Position numbers and translations under genes: made by a program. 64,000 bases of DNA from Saprospiraceae bacterium (GTDB lineage: Bacteria > Bacteroidota > Bacteroidia > Chitinophagales > Saprospiraceae): NCBI GenBank assembly GCA_026993525.1, contig JALWSS010000219.1, positions 44,385 to 108,384 on the forward strand, written 5' to 3'. Below, one piece after another: positions 17,019 to 28,193 of this stretch (position 1 is its first letter; every line of letters starts with the position of its first letter). The notes below the pieces were generated by a model that was not told where the DNA came from, ran no database searches, and was given only the letters and a program-made list of their open reading frames with translations.

Positions 17019-17212
17019 TTCAGCGATGGGTTTGGGATTAAAAACGTTTAACGCCTTGTGAACGTTTGAAACTGCCAAAAAGCGGCACGGCTTGCAAATT
17101 TTATGTTTTTTCCGTTTTCGTTCCTCAAAGTTAAGGGCCTGGCAGTACAATTGGCGGGTCAATGCAATTTCTGGTAGCTGCTGGACAAAAGTCCGGCGGG
17201 CAAATTTTTAAA

Positions 17213-18139
17213 ATGGAATTTCTCTCTTCAAAAAAACTGGATGCGTTGTTTGACCGTGAGGCTTTTCACGGCCATCTGGCTGCTTTCCTTCGGCAAAATG
17301 CCATCATGCCACAGCGCACCCACCACGATTTTTCCGGCAACACCTTGTTGCTGATGCCCGCCTGGAACGAACGTTTTCTGGGCGTAAAGACAGCGACGGT
17401 GGCGCCCAAAAACAGTGCACTGGGCAAGCCGGTGGTACATGCGGTTTTCACCCTGTTCGATGCCCGCACCGGCCGGCCCCTGATCCAGATGGATGGGCAG
17501 CGGCTCACCGCTTTTCGAACGGCTGCAGCCTCAGCACTGGCAGCCAGGCACCTGGCAAGGCCCCATGCCAAACGCTTGCTGGTAATAGGCGCCGGCGTGC
17601 TGTGCCCGGAACTCATCCGGGCGCATGCTTTTGAGCTGCCCCTCGAAGAAGTGCTCATCTGGAACAGGAATCCCCAAAGGGCAGAAAAAGTGGCCCGCCT
17701 TTTCAAGGATTCTTCCCTTCGGGTAAATGTGGCGGGAGACCTGGCCACTGCCGCTGCCAAAGCAGACGTGATCAGTTGCGCTACGCCGTCGGTGAAGCCG
17801 GTTTTGCACGGTGGCTGGATCCGGCCGGGAACCCACGTTGACCTGGTGGGCAGCTACAAGCCGGACATGCGAGAAGCTGATGACGAACTGATGAGCAAGG
17901 CCGAAGTGTGGATGGACAACCCGGCTGCCAGGGTGGAAAGCGGCGACATTGCCATGCCCCTGAAAAACGGAACACTGACAGAGAGCCGCATCAAAGGCAC
18001 CCTTCGGGAAATGCTGGCAGGCAAATGTGAGCTTCGAAGAAGCGAAGCTCAGGTCACGGTGTTCAAGTCGGTGGGATACGCCCTGGAAGACCTGGCCGCA
18101 GCCACCTGGTTTTTTGCGAAGAAAAAAGAAAAAGTATGA
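17213..18139 (+). CDS. Ornithine cyclodeaminase/mu-crystallin-family reductase (probable pyrroline-2-carboxylate reductase)
   Basis: 308 residues from MEFLSSKKLDALFDR. The family pattern is clear: an N-terminal dimerisation half with MPAWNERFLGVKTATVAPKN and the substrate-side LTAFRTAAASALAARHLA, then a Rossmann domain starting LLVIGAGVLCPELIRAH. Family members include ornithine cyclodeaminase, alanine dehydrogenase and 1-pyrroline-2-carboxylate reductase. The gene overlaps by 4 bases (ATGA) the trans-3-hydroxyproline-dehydratase-like gene. I therefore infer the reductase that turns pyrroline-2-carboxylate into L-proline with NAD(P)H. Confidence 0.85.
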   Translation: MEFLSSKKLDALFDREAFHGHLAAFLRQNAIMPQRTHHDFSGNTLLLMPAWNERFLGVKTATVAPKNSALGKPVVHAVFTLFDARTGRPLIQMDGQRLTAFRTAAASALAARHLARPHAKRLLVIGAGVLCPELIRAHAFELPLEEVLIWNRNPQRAEKVARLFKDSSLRVNVAGDLATAAAKADVISCATPSVKPVLHGGWIRPGTHVDLVGSYKPDMREADDELMSKAEVWMDNPAARVESGDIAMPLKNGTLTESRIKGTLREMLAGKCELRRSEAQVTVFKSVGYALEDLAAATWFFAKKKEKV

Positions 18140-19194
18140 GCCGGGCATTTGAAAAAATCCGCAGCACTGACCTTCAAAAGCTAAAATCAAAATGGCCCGC
18201 CATGGCCACCTGCATCGACATGCACACAGGCGGTGAGCCGCTTCGGGTGGTCATAGATGGCACGCCGCCGTTGACCGGTAAAACCATTCTGGCAAACCGC
18301 CGCCAGATGATCGGGGAGTACGACCGGTTCCGCAAATTGCTGATGTGGGAGCCCCGTGGCCATGCCGATATGTACGGCTGCCTGCTGCTGCCACCGGAAA
18401 GGCCGGACAGTGATTTCGGGGTGCTCTTTCTGCACAACGAAGGCTACAGCACCATGTGCGGCCATGCCACCCTGGCCATTGCAAAACTGGCCGTGCTGAT
18501 GGAGTGGGTCGAGGTTGTGGAACCCCTTACAACAATTGGAATTGACGCACCTTGTGGTCAATTGACGGCTTATTGCGAAGCGAAGGATGGTAAGCCCGGC
18601 AAAGTGTATTTCGACAACGTTCCTGCTTTTGTGCAGGCCCTGGATCAGCAAGTCCGGTTGCCGGACGGCAGAAAGGTGGTTTACGACCTGGCCTTTGGCG
18701 GCGCTTTTTACGCCTATGTGGATGCCCGCCAGGCGGGCCTGTCGCTCAGTGCCGCCAACTACCGGGAGATCATCCGGCTGGGCAGGGAAATCAAGCACGC
18801 GGTGGCCGCCTCCCGGTCGCTGGCACATCCTTTTGAGGAAGACCTGAACTTTCTTTACGGAACCATATTCATCGAGCCTTCCGGTAAGAGGGGCATCCAC
18901 AGCCGGAATGTCTGTGTTTTTGCCGACGGCGAAGTTGATCGCTCGGCCACAGGCAGCGGGGTGTCGGGCAGGGCCGCCATCCATTTTGCCAGGGGCGAAT
19001 TGAAAACCGGCGAGCGAATTGCCATCGAAAGCATCACAGGATCCGTGATGGAAGTGGAAGTGCGGTCAGAAGTGAGTTTTGGACCCTTTCAGGCGGTCGT
19101 CCCCAGGGTCTTTGGCGATGCCTGGGTTTCCGGATTCAACGAACTCGTGCTGGATGAGGAGGATATCTTTCAGGAGGGCTTTTTCCTTCGGTAA
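18136..19194 (+). CDS. Proline racemase-family protein, probable trans-3-hydroxy-L-proline dehydratase
   Basis: 352 residues. The family signature near the N-terminus is CIDMHTGGEPLRVV. The first catalytic position is Cys108 in STMCGHATLAIAK. The second, Cys in racemases and 4-hydroxyproline epimerases (DRSPCGTG), is Thr272 here in DRSATGSGVSGR. The Cys/Thr pair is the known hallmark of trans-3-hydroxy-L-proline dehydratases (as in human L3HYPDH), which eliminate water to give pyrroline-2-carboxylate. The translationally coupled upstream reductase fits the second step to L-proline. No transporter or regulator for hydroxyproline is adjacent. Confidence 0.87.
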   Translation: MSRAFEKIRSTDLQKLKSKWPAMATCIDMHTGGEPLRVVIDGTPPLTGKTILANRRQMIGEYDRFRKLLMWEPRGHADMYGCLLLPPERPDSDFGVLFLHNEGYSTMCGHATLAIAKLAVLMEWVEVVEPLTTIGIDAPCGQLTAYCEAKDGKPGKVYFDNVPAFVQALDQQVRLPDGRKVVYDLAFGGAFYAYVDARQAGLSLSAANYREIIRLGREIKHAVAASRSLAHPFEEDLNFLYGTIFIEPSGKRGIHSRNVCVFADGEVDRSATGSGVSGRAAIHFARGELKTGERIAIESITGSVMEVEVRSEVSFGPFQAVVPRVFGDAWVSGFNELVLDEEDIFQEGFFLR

Positions 19195-19721
19195 ATGGGG
19201 TGGGGTAAACCCTACGAGGTTTTAGGTACCTCGTAAGGTTGAAGGCTATCCATTACCCACAAATCCATCATTCCGGTTCTGAGAGCTCTGACTCATGACG
19301 TAACCGAGGCTTGAAAAAGCATCCTCTACCCCATCAAACATCTTGAAACCCCTTGTTTCAACGAGGGGTTAGCGGATTAACCCCCAATCACATCAAACAT
19401 CTTTACAGAGCATCAGCATCAATTTCAATTCACATCCCGATTTTGGGCTAAAGCCATTCCTGATGTGATGTTTTGAATAGAAGTTAGATGTGGGCAGGGG
19501 TGCTGGCATGATTCCCGCCGTTTAAACAGCGGGTTACAAGATGGCTGATGTCATCACAGCATTTTGCCGCAGCTTAGGCAACAGGGTATAAAATGTTTCT
19601 TTTCACAATCAATGAAGTCGGGTTGCAAAGGCATTTCCCTATGGGATGGGGAGTTGTGGGTAATCGATAGCCCTCTCAATCCCTCCCAACCCCTCTCAAC
19701 CTCTTGCACTCCACTGATATT
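19195..19721. other. Non-coding stretch with scattered hairpins
   Basis: No gene is supported. Visible hairpins: AACC-C-TACGAGGT / ACCTCGTA-A-GGTT at 19208-19240 (a possible terminator for the hydroxyproline pair, but without a T-run); AACCCCT / AGGGGTT around 19350-19373; and CCCGC / GCGGG around TTTAAA near 19515-19534. These resemble small dispersed palindromes. The rest shows no pattern I recognise. Confidence 0.6.
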
Positions 19722-20627
19722 TCATTTCCCCTCCACCACCTCCACCCAGGCGGCATCCAGGCTGCGGGAGATGCCGTCGCCCTTCCATTCGGGAGCTCCG
19801 GGGATTTCAGTGACAGTTGCTTTCAGCTCGTCGAGGGTCTTGCCTTCTTTCACGGCCTTGTTCACGAACTCCAGCAAATTGCTGAGGTAGTTTTCAAAGG
19901 CCACCAGGTCGTCCTTCCCACCCTTCACAGGGTAGCCGTTGTCGGAATGTCCGAAGAGGAAAATAGCCTCATCGTCAAACATTGAGCGGGCTTTTTGCAG
20001 CACTTTCACCCAGTTGCCGATGTGGGCGCCGGCGCTTTTGTCGATGTAGGGGAATCGGCGGTTGAATACCAGGTCGCCCATGTGCACGATGTTGGCGTTC
20101 TCGAAGTGCACCATGGCGTCGCCGTTGGTGTGGGCGGGGCCGGCATAGTGCAGTGTGATGGATTCATCGCCCACTTTGGTGTGCCATTTTTCGCTGTCGA
20201 AAGTGGTGTCCGGCAGCAGTTCGTTGGCCAGGTTGTTTCGCGCTTCGGCCACCCTTTTTTGGTTGTTGTAGGAATTTTGGTGCGCCACGTGCACTTTCAC
20301 AATGCCCTTGAAGGCAATGTTTCCGGAAGTGTGGTCGCGGTGGTGGTGGGTATTCACCAGCAGGTCGAGTGGGTTTTCGTTGGTTTCCCTCAGAATGGCC
20401 AGCAGGTTCTCGGCCTGGGGTTTGAATTGGGTGTCCACCACCACCAGGTGCTCTTTGGTGAGCAGCCAGCCAATGGTGCCGCCCCTTTCCGTGTAAAAGC
20501 CGGTATTCCGTCTAAGCGGGTGCATCTCGCCACTGTCAAAGAGGATGGATGCGAGCAACTGGCGGGAGGGTATCATGGAAGCTCCGGCAAGGATGGCGGA
20601 AGTCTGGAGAAAGGTTCTTCTTTTCAT
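19722..20627 (-). CDS. Metallo-beta-lactamase-fold hydrolase with a Tat signal
   Basis: 301 residues. The N-terminus MKRRTFLQTSAILAGAS is a twin-arginine signal (RRTFL), so the protein should be folded and metal-loaded before export by TatC. The MBL fold is supported by the zinc motif THHHRDHTSG (HxHxDH), a downstream His in HYAGPAHTNGD, and GHSDNGYP near the end. The sequence is closest to the QPE- or MBL-type hydrolases with broad esterase or quinoprotein-associated roles, not to class B antibiotic lactamases; the substrate is unknown. It is downstream of the amidohydrolase on the same strand with a 50-base gap, so probably co-transcribed. Confidence 0.88.
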   Translation of the reverse strand: MKRRTFLQTSAILAGASMIPSRQLLASILFDSGEMHPLRRNTGFYTERGGTIGWLLTKEHLVVVDTQFKPQAENLLAILRETNENPLDLLVNTHHHRDHTSGNIAFKGIVKVHVAHQNSYNNQKRVAEARNNLANELLPDTTFDSEKWHTKVGDESITLHYAGPAHTNGDAMVHFENANIVHMGDLVFNRRFPYIDKSAGAHIGNWVKVLQKARSMFDDEAIFLFGHSDNGYPVKGGKDDLVAFENYLSNLLEFVNKAVKEGKTLDELKATVTEIPGAPEWKGDGISRSLDAAWVEVVEGK

Positions 20628-20677
20628 GGTCGGATGAATTGCAGGTTTGTGAAGACCGGTTTTACAAGGGCATGAAA

Positions 20678-22345
20678 TTACTCATTCCTTCGGAAAACTT
20701 CCTTGCCATCCACAAAGGTTCGCAGGACTGTCACCCCGGCGATGTCTTCGGGTGGAATCTTCAGCAAGTTGTCCGACAGGACGACAAAATCAGCGAGCAT
20801 TCCCGGCTTCAGCATGCCCAGCTTTTCTTCCTGAAAACCGGCGTAGGCGTTGTTGGCCGTGTAACACCTCAGCGCCTCTTCCACTGTGATTTTTTGTTCC
20901 GGAACCCAGCCACCGGGGTTTTTGCCATCGAGTGTGCGCCGGGTAACGGCGGCAAAAATTCCCTCGAGCGGTGAAAGCGGAGCCACTGTCCAGTCTGACC
21001 CGAAGGTGAGCCGGGCGCCGGCATCCAGCAAAGACCGGAATGCGTAGGTGGTTTTGATGCGTTCGGGGCCTATGCGCTTTTCCGCCCAGCGGCCGTCGTC
21101 AATGGCGTGGTAGGGCTGCATGGACGGGATGACATTTTGCGAAGCGAAACGGCCAATGGCTGCCGGACTCAGGTGCTGGGCATGCTCAATCCTGAACCGC
21201 CTTTGGGCATGGGCTGGGTTCCTTTCGCTTGCTTCGGCAAAAACATCCAGCAGCCAGTCGTTGGCCCTGTCGCCGATGGCATGGATGGCCAGGTGCAGGC
21301 CGGCGCTGTCGGCCTGGAGTATCAGCCTGCGCAGCAAGAGGGTGTCCGTGACCGGGAAGCCGCTGGTGCCGGGCTCGTCGTTGTACGGCTCATAAAACCA
21401 GGCGGTGGTGCTGCCCAATGAGCCATCCACAAAGCCCTTCAGCCCGCCCCAGCGAAGCCGGTCGTCGCCGCGCCCATTTTCTGCGATGTATTGCGACAGT
21501 CGTTGCCAGCTTGCCAAAGGCACAAAGGCGTAAATCCTCATGTTCAGCCTGCCGTCAGCTTTGGCCCGTTGGTAGGTGTTCAGGTCGGGCCAGCCGCCGT
21601 AGCTACCCACGTCGTGCACCTGCGTCACACCCAACGACAAGGCATGGGCCTGCGCCCTGTTGAACATTTCATCGAAAACGGCCTTGCCGGGATCGGGCAT
21701 GACCCGGTACACGGGGTTCATGGCCTCGTCTTTCAGAATGCCGGTGGGTTGGCCGTTGGCAGGGTCTTTTACGATGGTTCCGCCTTCGGGCGAAACGCTG
21801 GCAGGGGTGATGCCGGCAAGCTCAAGTGTCAGGCTGTTGGCCAGGGCCATGTGGCCGTCCAGCCGGCTGACAAAAACGGGGTTGTCGGGCGTAATGCTGT
21901 CAATCCATTCCTTCCGGGGCAGCTCTCCACCCCAGGCCTCGTGGTCCCATTCGCCGCCGGTTATCCATTCGCCTGGCGGCAATGTGGCGGCATAGTCCCT
22001 GATCCTTCGGATAAATTCAGCGGGTGTGGCGGCGTTCCGGAGCCGGACACCGGCCAGGTTGTGACCTCCACCGAGAAAGTGGGTGTGGTTGTCAATGAAT
22101 CCGGGCGTTACGAAATGTCCATTCAGGTCAATGATTTCAGTAGCTGCGTCCGCCCATTCCCCGATCTCATTCTCGTCGCCTGCGGCAACAATTCTTCCAT
22201 CAGCAATGGCCAGGGCCGTGGCTGTGGGTTGTTCCGGGTTGCCCGTCCAGATGTTGGCGTTGATCACGATGGCATCGGCTGCGGGCGGGCTTTGGCAGGC
22301 GAATAGCGTCAGCACGACGAGGAAAGCACAAGTGACATTTTTCAT
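20678..22345 (-). CDS. Amidohydrolase family 3 lipoprotein (YtcJ/NfdA-like)
   Basis: 555 residues. Lipoprotein signal [17 protein letters not shown], lipidated at Cys17. The amidohydrolase-3 architecture has a small beta-sandwich made of both ends ([31 protein letters not shown] and [16 protein letters not shown] regions) around a TIM barrel. Metal-binding elements are [11 protein letters not shown], later HAIGDRAND and RIEHAQHL, and the final catalytic Asp in [10 protein letters not shown]. Relatives deformylate N-substituted formamides or hydrolyse exoenzyme-type substrates; no exact substrate can be named. Upstream partner of the MBL gene, divergent from icmF. Confidence 0.88.
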   Translation of the reverse strand: MKNVTCAFLVVLTLFACQSPPAADAIVINANIWTGNPEQPTATALAIADGRIVAAGDENEIGEWADAATEIIDLNGHFVTPGFIDNHTHFLGGGHNLAGVRLRNAATPAEFIRRIRDYAATLPPGEWITGGEWDHEAWGGELPRKEWIDSITPDNPVFVSRLDGHMALANSLTLELAGITPASVSPEGGTIVKDPANGQPTGILKDEAMNPVYRVMPDPGKAVFDEMFNRAQAHALSLGVTQVHDVGSYGGWPDLNTYQRAKADGRLNMRIYAFVPLASWQRLSQYIAENGRGDDRLRWGGLKGFVDGSLGSTTAWFYEPYNDEPGTSGFPVTDTLLLRRLILQADSAGLHLAIHAIGDRANDWLLDVFAEASERNPAHAQRRFRIEHAQHLSPAAIGRFASQNVIPSMQPYHAIDDGRWAEKRIGPERIKTTYAFRSLLDAGARLTFGSDWTVAPLSPLEGIFAAVTRRTLDGKNPGGWVPEQKITVEEALRCYTANNAYAGFQEEKLGMLKPGMLADFVVLSDNLLKIPPEDIAGVTVLRTFVDGKEVFRRNE

Positions 22346-22510
22346 GACATGGAGGCTTGGGTGGGCAGACCTTCAGGCGGGGCTTTTTTCGTAATTTTGA
22401 CCGCTCCCCGAAAGCCGGATGCTCAACTGTTCTTTGTTTTTGACCAAAAGCCAAATCTCGTTTTTTCCGACGGAAAAAATGCGAAAGATCAAGTAAAACC
22501 AGCACTTCTG

Positions 22511-25500
22511 ATGAAAGAGGTAAAACCCTACCACCCGAAGAATAAAGTTCGCATCGTAACCGCAGCCAGCCTCTTTGACGGCCACGACGCTGCCATCAAC
22601 ATCATGCGGCGAATCATGCAGGCCTCGGGTGCCGAGGTCATCCACCTGGGGCACAACCGCTCCGTTCAGGAAATCGTCAATGCCGCCATCCAGGAAGATG
22701 CCCAGGGCATCGCCGTGACCAGCTACCAGGGCGGCCACATGGAGTTTTTCAAATACATGTATGACCTGCTCAAAGAGCGGGGTGCCGGCCACATCAAGGT
22801 TTTTGGCGGAGGCGGGGGCACCATATTGCCCGAAGAAATCGAGGAATTGCAGAAGTACGGTATCAGCCGTATTTACTCCCCCGACGATGGCCGGAAACTG
22901 GGCCTCCAGGGCATGATCAACGACGTGCTGAAACAATGCGATTTTAAAACCGTGACCTCCCCGAACGGCGAAGTGCAGCGCTTTCAGAAGAAAGACCCCA
23001 TTGCCATCGCCCACCTGATCACCCTCGCCGAAAACGACCCGGAAGCTTTTGAAAAAGCCATCCGCCCGCAGTTGCTGAGCATCTTCAAACAGCACCCTGA
23101 ATTGCAAAAAAGCCCCGTTCTGGGCGTGACGGGTACGGGTGGAGCCGGTAAGTCCAGCCTGGTGGATGAGTTGATGAGGCGCTTCCTGCTCGACTTTCCC
23201 GACAAGTCCCTCGCCATCGTTTCCGTTGACCCCAGCAAGCGGAAAAGCGGGGGAGCCCTTTTAGGTGATCGCATCCGCATGAATGCCGTCAACAACGAGC
23301 GGGTTTTCATGCGCTCGCTGGCTACCCGCCAGAGCAACATCTCCCTGTCAAAACACATTGACTACGTCGTTGAAATCCTCAAAGCCGCCGGTTATGACTT
23401 CGTCATTCTGGAAACCAGTGGCATCGGTCAGTCTGACACCGAGATCGTTGACCACTCCGATGTGGCCATGTATGTGATGACGCCCGAGTTTGGTGCCGCC
23501 ACGCAGTTGGAGAAGATTGACATGATTGACTTTGCCGACATCATCGCCATCAACAAATTTGACAAGCGGGGAGCCCTGGATGCCCTTCGGGATGTGCGCA
23601 AACAGTACCAGCGTGCACACATGCTTTTCGATAAAAAGCCGGAGGAAATGCCGGTGTTTGGCACCATCGCTGCGCAATTCAACGACGCAGGCACCAATGT
23701 GCTGTACACCCGCCTGATGGCATTGATCCGTGAAAAAACAGGGGCTGACCTCGAGAGCAATTTCCACGCCCCCGAGGAGATGAGCGAGAAGATCTACATT
23801 ATCCCGCCGCAACGGGTGCGCTATCTTTCTGAAATAGCCGAGAACAACCGCCGGTACGACGATTGGGCAGAAAAGCAATCAGGGCTTGCCCGGAAAATGT
23901 TCTCCATCAACGAAACCATCAAACACCTGGGCGGGCCCGATCAGTTGCAGGGCCGGGAGCAGGTTTCTCTTCCTTCGGAAAACAAGGAAATTGTCGAAGC
24001 ACTCCTCGGGCAGTTTGACCAATTGAAGCGCAAATTTGACTCCGACCTTTGGGACTTGCTTCAGGGCTGGGAGGCTAAAAAAGCCAACTACGCTTCTGAC
24101 GAATTTGTGTACAAGGTCAGGGGCAAAGAGATCAAGGTTCCGACGAAGTGGAAATCACTTTCCGGAACCAAAATTCCCAGGGTTGTTCTTCCCAGATTCA
24201 AAGACTGGGGCGAGATCATCCGTTGGTGTTTGCAGGAAAATGTGCCCGGCGAGTTTCCCTACACGGCAGGAGTTTATCCTTTCAAACGCAAAGGGGAAGA
24301 CCCCACCCGGATGTTTGCCGGTGAGGGCAGCCCGGAACGCACCAACAGGCGCTTCCATTACCTGAGTTACGGCATGCCCGCCAACCGCCTGTCCACCGCC
24401 TTCGACAGCGTGACCCTCTACGGCGAGGACCCGCACAAGCGCCCCGATATTTACGGTAAGATCGGCAACAGCGGCGTCAGCGTGTGCTGCCTCGATGACG
24501 CCAAAAAGCTCTATTCCGGCTTTGATCTTTGCGACCCCCGCACTTCGGTCAGTATGACCATCAACGGGCCTGCCGCCACCATGGCCGCTTTTTTCATGAA
24601 CGCCGCCATTGACCAGCAATGCGAAAAGTACATCCGTGAGCATGGCCTGGAGGACAAGGTAGAGGCCAAATTGACGGAACTTTACGACGACAAGGGACTG
24701 CCACGGCCTGCCTACAGGGGTGATTTGCCGAAGGGTAACGATGGCCTGGGCCTCATGCTGTTGGGCTTAAGCGGCGACCAGGTACTGCCTGCTGATGTTT
24801 ACAACGAACTGAAAGCCAAAGCACTGAGCGCCGTACGAGGCACTGTGCAGGCCGACATCCTGAAAGAAGACCAGGCACAGAATACCTGCATTTTCAGCAC
24901 GGAGTTCTCCCTTAAATTGATGGGGGATGTGCAGGAGTACTTCATCCGGAACGATGTCAGAAACTTTTATTCCGTCTCAATTTCCGGCTACCACATTGCG
25001 GAGGCGGGGGCCAACCCCATCACCCAACTGGCTTTCACGCTGGCCAACGGTTTCACCTATGTGGAGTACTACCTGAGCCGGGGAATGAGTATAGATGACT
25101 TTGCACGCAACCTGTCATTTTTCTTCTCAAACGGACTGGACCCCGAATACTCCGTCATCGGGCGGGTGGCCCGCCGCATTTGGGCCAAAGCCCTGAGGCA
25201 TAAATACGGTGCGAATGAGCGCTCGCAATTGCTGAAGTACCACATCCAAACCAGTGGCCGCAGCCTGCACGCTCAGGAGATTGATTTCAACGACATCCGC
25301 ACCACACTGCAGGCGCTCTACGCCATTTATGACAACTGCAACTCCCTGCACACCAACGCCTATGATGAGGCCATCACCACGCCCACCGAAGAAAGCGTGC
25401 GCAGGGCGGTGGCCATTCAACTCATCATCAACCACGAGCTGGGCCTGGCCAAAAACGAGAACCCGCTCCAGGGCTCTTTCATCATCGAGGAGTTGACGGA

Positions 25501-25936
25501 ACTGGTGGAAGAAGCGGTCCTGGCAGAGTTCGACAGGATTACGGAACGCGGCGGTGTGTTGGGCGCCATGGAAACCATGTACCAGCGCAGCAAAATTCAG
25601 GAAGAGAGCCTCTTCTATGAGCACCTGAAGCACACGGGCGAGTACCCCATCATCGGTGTGAATACTTTCCTGTCAAAGGAAGGTTCTCCCACCATTGTTC
25701 CGAAAGAAGTGATCAGATCAACGGAAGAAGAAAAGAAAGCACAAATAGCAACGGTTGAAAACCTGAGAAAGGCCAGTGGCGAGAAAGGAGCCCGCGCTTT
25801 GAAGAAATTGCAGGAGGCTGCCCTTCACAACCACAATATCTTCGAAACCCTGATGGAGACAGTGAAGTATTGCTCACTGGGGCAGATCACCCAGGCCTTG
25901 TTCGAGGTGGGTGGCCAGTATCGCAGAAACATGTAA
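22511..25936 (+). CDS. icmF: Fused isobutyryl-CoA mutase (B12 domain - G-protein chaperone - mutase)
   Basis: 1,141 residues from [16 protein letters not shown]; the open frame reaches 22349 but without family similarity. Order: cobalamin-binding domain ([13 protein letters not shown]; about 10-140), a MeaB-like GTPase with Walker [13 protein letters not shown] at 205-216 and a switch region with [14 protein letters not shown], then the TIM-barrel mutase. In the substrate loop [13 protein letters not shown], Phe602 occupies the position that is Tyr in methylmalonyl-CoA mutase; this matches IcmF. The enzyme interconverts isobutyryl-CoA and n-butyryl-CoA with adenosylcobalamin and carries its own chaperone. 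It links branched-chain and fatty-acid metabolism. A hairpin terminator follows. Confidence 0.95.
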   Translation: MKEVKPYHPKNKVRIVTAASLFDGHDAAINIMRRIMQASGAEVIHLGHNRSVQEIVNAAIQEDAQGIAVTSYQGGHMEFFKYMYDLLKERGAGHIKVFGGGGGTILPEEIEELQKYGISRIYSPDDGRKLGLQGMINDVLKQCDFKTVTSPNGEVQRFQKKDPIAIAHLITLAENDPEAFEKAIRPQLLSIFKQHPELQKSPVLGVTGTGGAGKSSLVDELMRRFLLDFPDKSLAIVSVDPSKRKSGGALLGDRIRMNAVNNERVFMRSLATRQSNISLSKHIDYVVEILKAAGYDFVILETSGIGQSDTEIVDHSDVAMYVMTPEFGAATQLEKIDMIDFADIIAINKFDKRGALDALRDVRKQYQRAHMLFDKKPEEMPVFGTIAAQFNDAGTNVLYTRLMALIREKTGADLESNFHAPEEMSEKIYIIPPQRVRYLSEIAENNRRYDDWAEKQSGLARKMFSINETIKHLGGPDQLQGREQVSLPSENKEIVEALLGQFDQLKRKFDSDLWDLLQGWEAKKANYASDEFVYKVRGKEIKVPTKWKSLSGTKIPRVVLPRFKDWGEIIRWCLQENVPGEFPYTAGVYPFKRKGEDPTRMFAGEGSPERTNRRFHYLSYGMPANRLSTAFDSVTLYGEDPHKRPDIYGKIGNSGVSVCCLDDAKKLYSGFDLCDPRTSVSMTINGPAATMAAFFMNAAIDQQCEKYIREHGLEDKVEAKLTELYDDKGLPRPAYRGDLPKGNDGLGLMLLGLSGDQVLPADVYNELKAKALSAVRGTVQADILKEDQAQNTCIFSTEFSLKLMGDVQEYFIRNDVRNFYSVSISGYHIAEAGANPITQLAFTLANGFTYVEYYLSRGMSIDDFARNLSFFFSNGLDPEYSVIGRVARRIWAKALRHKYGANERSQLLKYHIQTSGRSLHAQEIDFNDIRTTLQALYAIYDNCNSLHTNAYDEAITTPTEESVRRAVAIQLIINHELGLAKNENPLQGSFIIEELTELVEEAVLAEFDRITERGGVLGAMETMYQRSKIQEESLFYEHLKHTGEYPIIGVNTFLSKEGSPTIVPKEVIRSTEEEKKAQIATVENLRKASGEKGARALKKLQEAALHNHNIFETLMETVKYCSLGQITQALFEVGGQYRRNM

Positions 25937-25963
25937 GCATTGTTTTGAAAGAATACCATTTAT

Positions 25964-26003
25964 GAGGGGGAGGCACATTCGTGTAGCTCCCCCTCAACTT
26001 TTA
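25964..26003 (+). terminator. Terminator after icmF
   Basis: GAGGGGGAG (25964-25972) pairs with CTCCCCCTC (25987-25995) around a 14-base loop, followed by AACTTTT. Confidence 0.82.
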
Positions 26004-26083
26004 GTGTTATCTGCCGTTTTTGCAAGTGCTACTCATCTTCACCCGCAACCATATTCCAAAAGTCTTCCAATAAAACTCGCTGA

Positions 26084-28138
26084 ATGAACAGACTTCAACA
26101 CGAGACTTCCCCCTATCTGCTTCAGCATGCCAACAACCCGGTTGACTGGTATGCGTGGAAGCCGGAGGCATTTGAAAAAGCGAAAAGGGAGGACAAGCCC
26201 ATTCTGGTAAGTATCGGCTACAGCACCTGCCACTGGTGCCATGTGATGGAACGGGAAAGTTTTGAAGACAAAGAAGTTGCGGAGTTCATGAACACGCACT
26301 TTGTCTGCATCAAAGTGGACCGGGAAGAACGCCCCGACGTGGATCAGATCTACATGGAGGCCTGCCAGATACTGACCGGGCGAGGCGGCTGGCCACTGAA
26401 TGTTTTTCTGACGCCCGACCTGAAGCCCTTTTACGCCGGCACCTATTATCCGCCCATGCCAGCTCACGGACGGCCCTCGTGGTTGCAGGTGCTGATGAAC
26501 CTTTCTCACACCTGGCAGCATCACCGTGAAAAAGTGGAAGACCAGGCACAGCGCCTTTTCGGGATCATAGAAAAATCAGACGGGGCGTCGCTGTCATCCC
26601 GAATCAAGGTTGAGTCTGAGTCCTGCCCTTTTTCCGAAGAAAAACTCCACGCCATATTCCGCAAATTGTATGAAAAGGCCGACAAGGCCAACGGCGGTTT
26701 TGAGCATGCCCCAAAGTTTCCTTCCACAATGGCGCTCAGCTACATGCTGGCGTATCATTTTTATTTCGGAAACGAGGATGCCTCGGCGCATGTGGAAAAA
26801 AGCCTGAACCACATGGCTGCCGGTGGAATTTATGACCATGTCGGAGGTGGATTTGCCAGGTATTCAACCGATGCGGGATGGAAGGTGCCGCATTTCGAAA
26901 AAATGCTTTACGACAATGCCCTGTTGGTTTCCCTGTACTCAGAAGCATGGAAGGTCACCAAAAATGAAGATTACCGCGAGCTTACGGAAGAAACCCTGGA
27001 GTGGGTCAGAAGGGAAATGACCCACCCGGACGGCGGATTCTATTCTGCACTGGATGCGGATTCTGAAGGGGTGGAGGGCAAGTTCTATGTATGGTCAGCC
27101 GGTGAAATTGATGAACTGCTTGGGCCGGATGCAGATTGGTTTAAGGAACTGTACAACGTAAAAAAGGAAGGCAACTGGGAAGGAACCAACATCCTTTACA
27201 AATCCCCTTCTTCAGAGGCAATTGAGGAACTGCGGGTAGATCAGCAGGCGCTCAGAACAGCAAAAGCGAAGCTGCTGAAGGCTCGCTCAAAGCGGGTCCG
27301 ACCCGGCCTGGATGACAAGCTGTTGCTGGACTGGAATGCCCTGATGGTCAAAGCCTGGCTGAATTCCTATGCCGCCTTCGGTAATGAGGCGCACAAACAG
27401 ATGGCCCTTCGGGCGCTGGATTTTATTCTTGAAAACTTCCTCCAGCCTGACGGCTTAAAGTTGTACCACACTTTCAAAGATGGAAAGGCCGCCTACGAAG
27501 CCAATTTGGATGACTATGCCTTCTTGACAGATGCGCTTCTGACCGCCTTTGAAGTGACCCAGGAAGAACAATGGCTTTTGCAAGCCAGGCGCTATGCAGC
27601 CCATGTAATCAGTGAATTTCTTGACGGCAAAGACAAATTGTTCTATTTTACATCCGCTTCACAAGCTGATCTGCCCGTCAGAAAAAAAGATTTCTACGAC
27701 AGCGCAACGCCTTCCGGAAACTCCACGATGGTTCGCAATTTGCAGCGTCTTGGTATTTTGACTGGAAATGAGGAATACCGGCGCCTTGCAACAGACATGA
27801 TTTATGCACTGAGGGATTCCATCGGGAAATTCCCCACGGCTTTCGGCAACTGGGCGTTTGCATTGATGGGGGAGGTAAAAGGCTTTTTTGAAATTGGCGT
27901 TGTGGGCAGTGGCTTCCCCGAAATGACCCACAGCATTCTGTCCCGTTACCTTCCACATGCAGTTGTCATGGGTTCGGCAGGTGAAAATGACGAGTACCCC
28001 TTGTTGGAAAACAGAACATCTGCCGATGGCGACACATTAATATATGTATGTCAAGACTACGCTTGTCAGCGCCCCGTTAGATCACTTGAGGAATTTGACA
28101 CTTTGATTTTGAGTCAAAAGCAAAGTGTACCTTCCTGA
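26084..28138 (+). CDS. DUF255 thioredoxin-domain protein (YyaL/SPATA20-like)
   Basis: 684 residues. The N-terminal thioredoxin-like DUF255 domain starts [21 protein letters not shown] and carries the CHWCH active-site-like motif (Cys49, Cys52). A long alpha/alpha-barrel similar to N-acylglucosamine epimerase or cellobiose epimerase folds follows ([59 protein letters not shown]). It is widespread but its activity is not established. No signal peptide, so cytoplasmic. The stop lies 55 bases before the next proposed start (porP-like). Confidence 0.93.
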   Translation: MNRLQHETSPYLLQHANNPVDWYAWKPEAFEKAKREDKPILVSIGYSTCHWCHVMERESFEDKEVAEFMNTHFVCIKVDREERPDVDQIYMEACQILTGRGGWPLNVFLTPDLKPFYAGTYYPPMPAHGRPSWLQVLMNLSHTWQHHREKVEDQAQRLFGIIEKSDGASLSSRIKVESESCPFSEEKLHAIFRKLYEKADKANGGFEHAPKFPSTMALSYMLAYHFYFGNEDASAHVEKSLNHMAAGGIYDHVGGGFARYSTDAGWKVPHFEKMLYDNALLVSLYSEAWKVTKNEDYRELTEETLEWVRREMTHPDGGFYSALDADSEGVEGKFYVWSAGEIDELLGPDADWFKELYNVKKEGNWEGTNILYKSPSSEAIEELRVDQQALRTAKAKLLKARSKRVRPGLDDKLLLDWNALMVKAWLNSYAAFGNEAHKQMALRALDFILENFLQPDGLKLYHTFKDGKAAYEANLDDYAFLTDALLTAFEVTQEEQWLLQARRYAAHVISEFLDGKDKLFYFTSASQADLPVRKKDFYDSATPSGNSTMVRNLQRLGILTGNEEYRRLATDMIYALRDSIGKFPTAFGNWAFALMGEVKGFFEIGVVGSGFPEMTHSILSRYLPHAVVMGSAGENDEYPLLENRTSADGDTLIYVCQDYACQRPVRSLEEFDTLILSQKQSVPS

Positions 28139-28193
28139 CCCGTTCAGCAAGAAAGCATGCCCGATGGGCTGCTATTATTCAAAGTGGTGCAAC

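Noticed and set aside
19722..20627. Beta-lactam resistance gene
   Set aside because: The zinc motif is shared by the whole metallo-hydrolase superfamily. The Tat signal and overall sequence point to an uncharacterised hydrolase.
21491..22306. 271-codon plus-strand frame opposite the amidohydrolase
   Set aside because: Antisense to a gene with a full set of amidohydrolase metal motifs.
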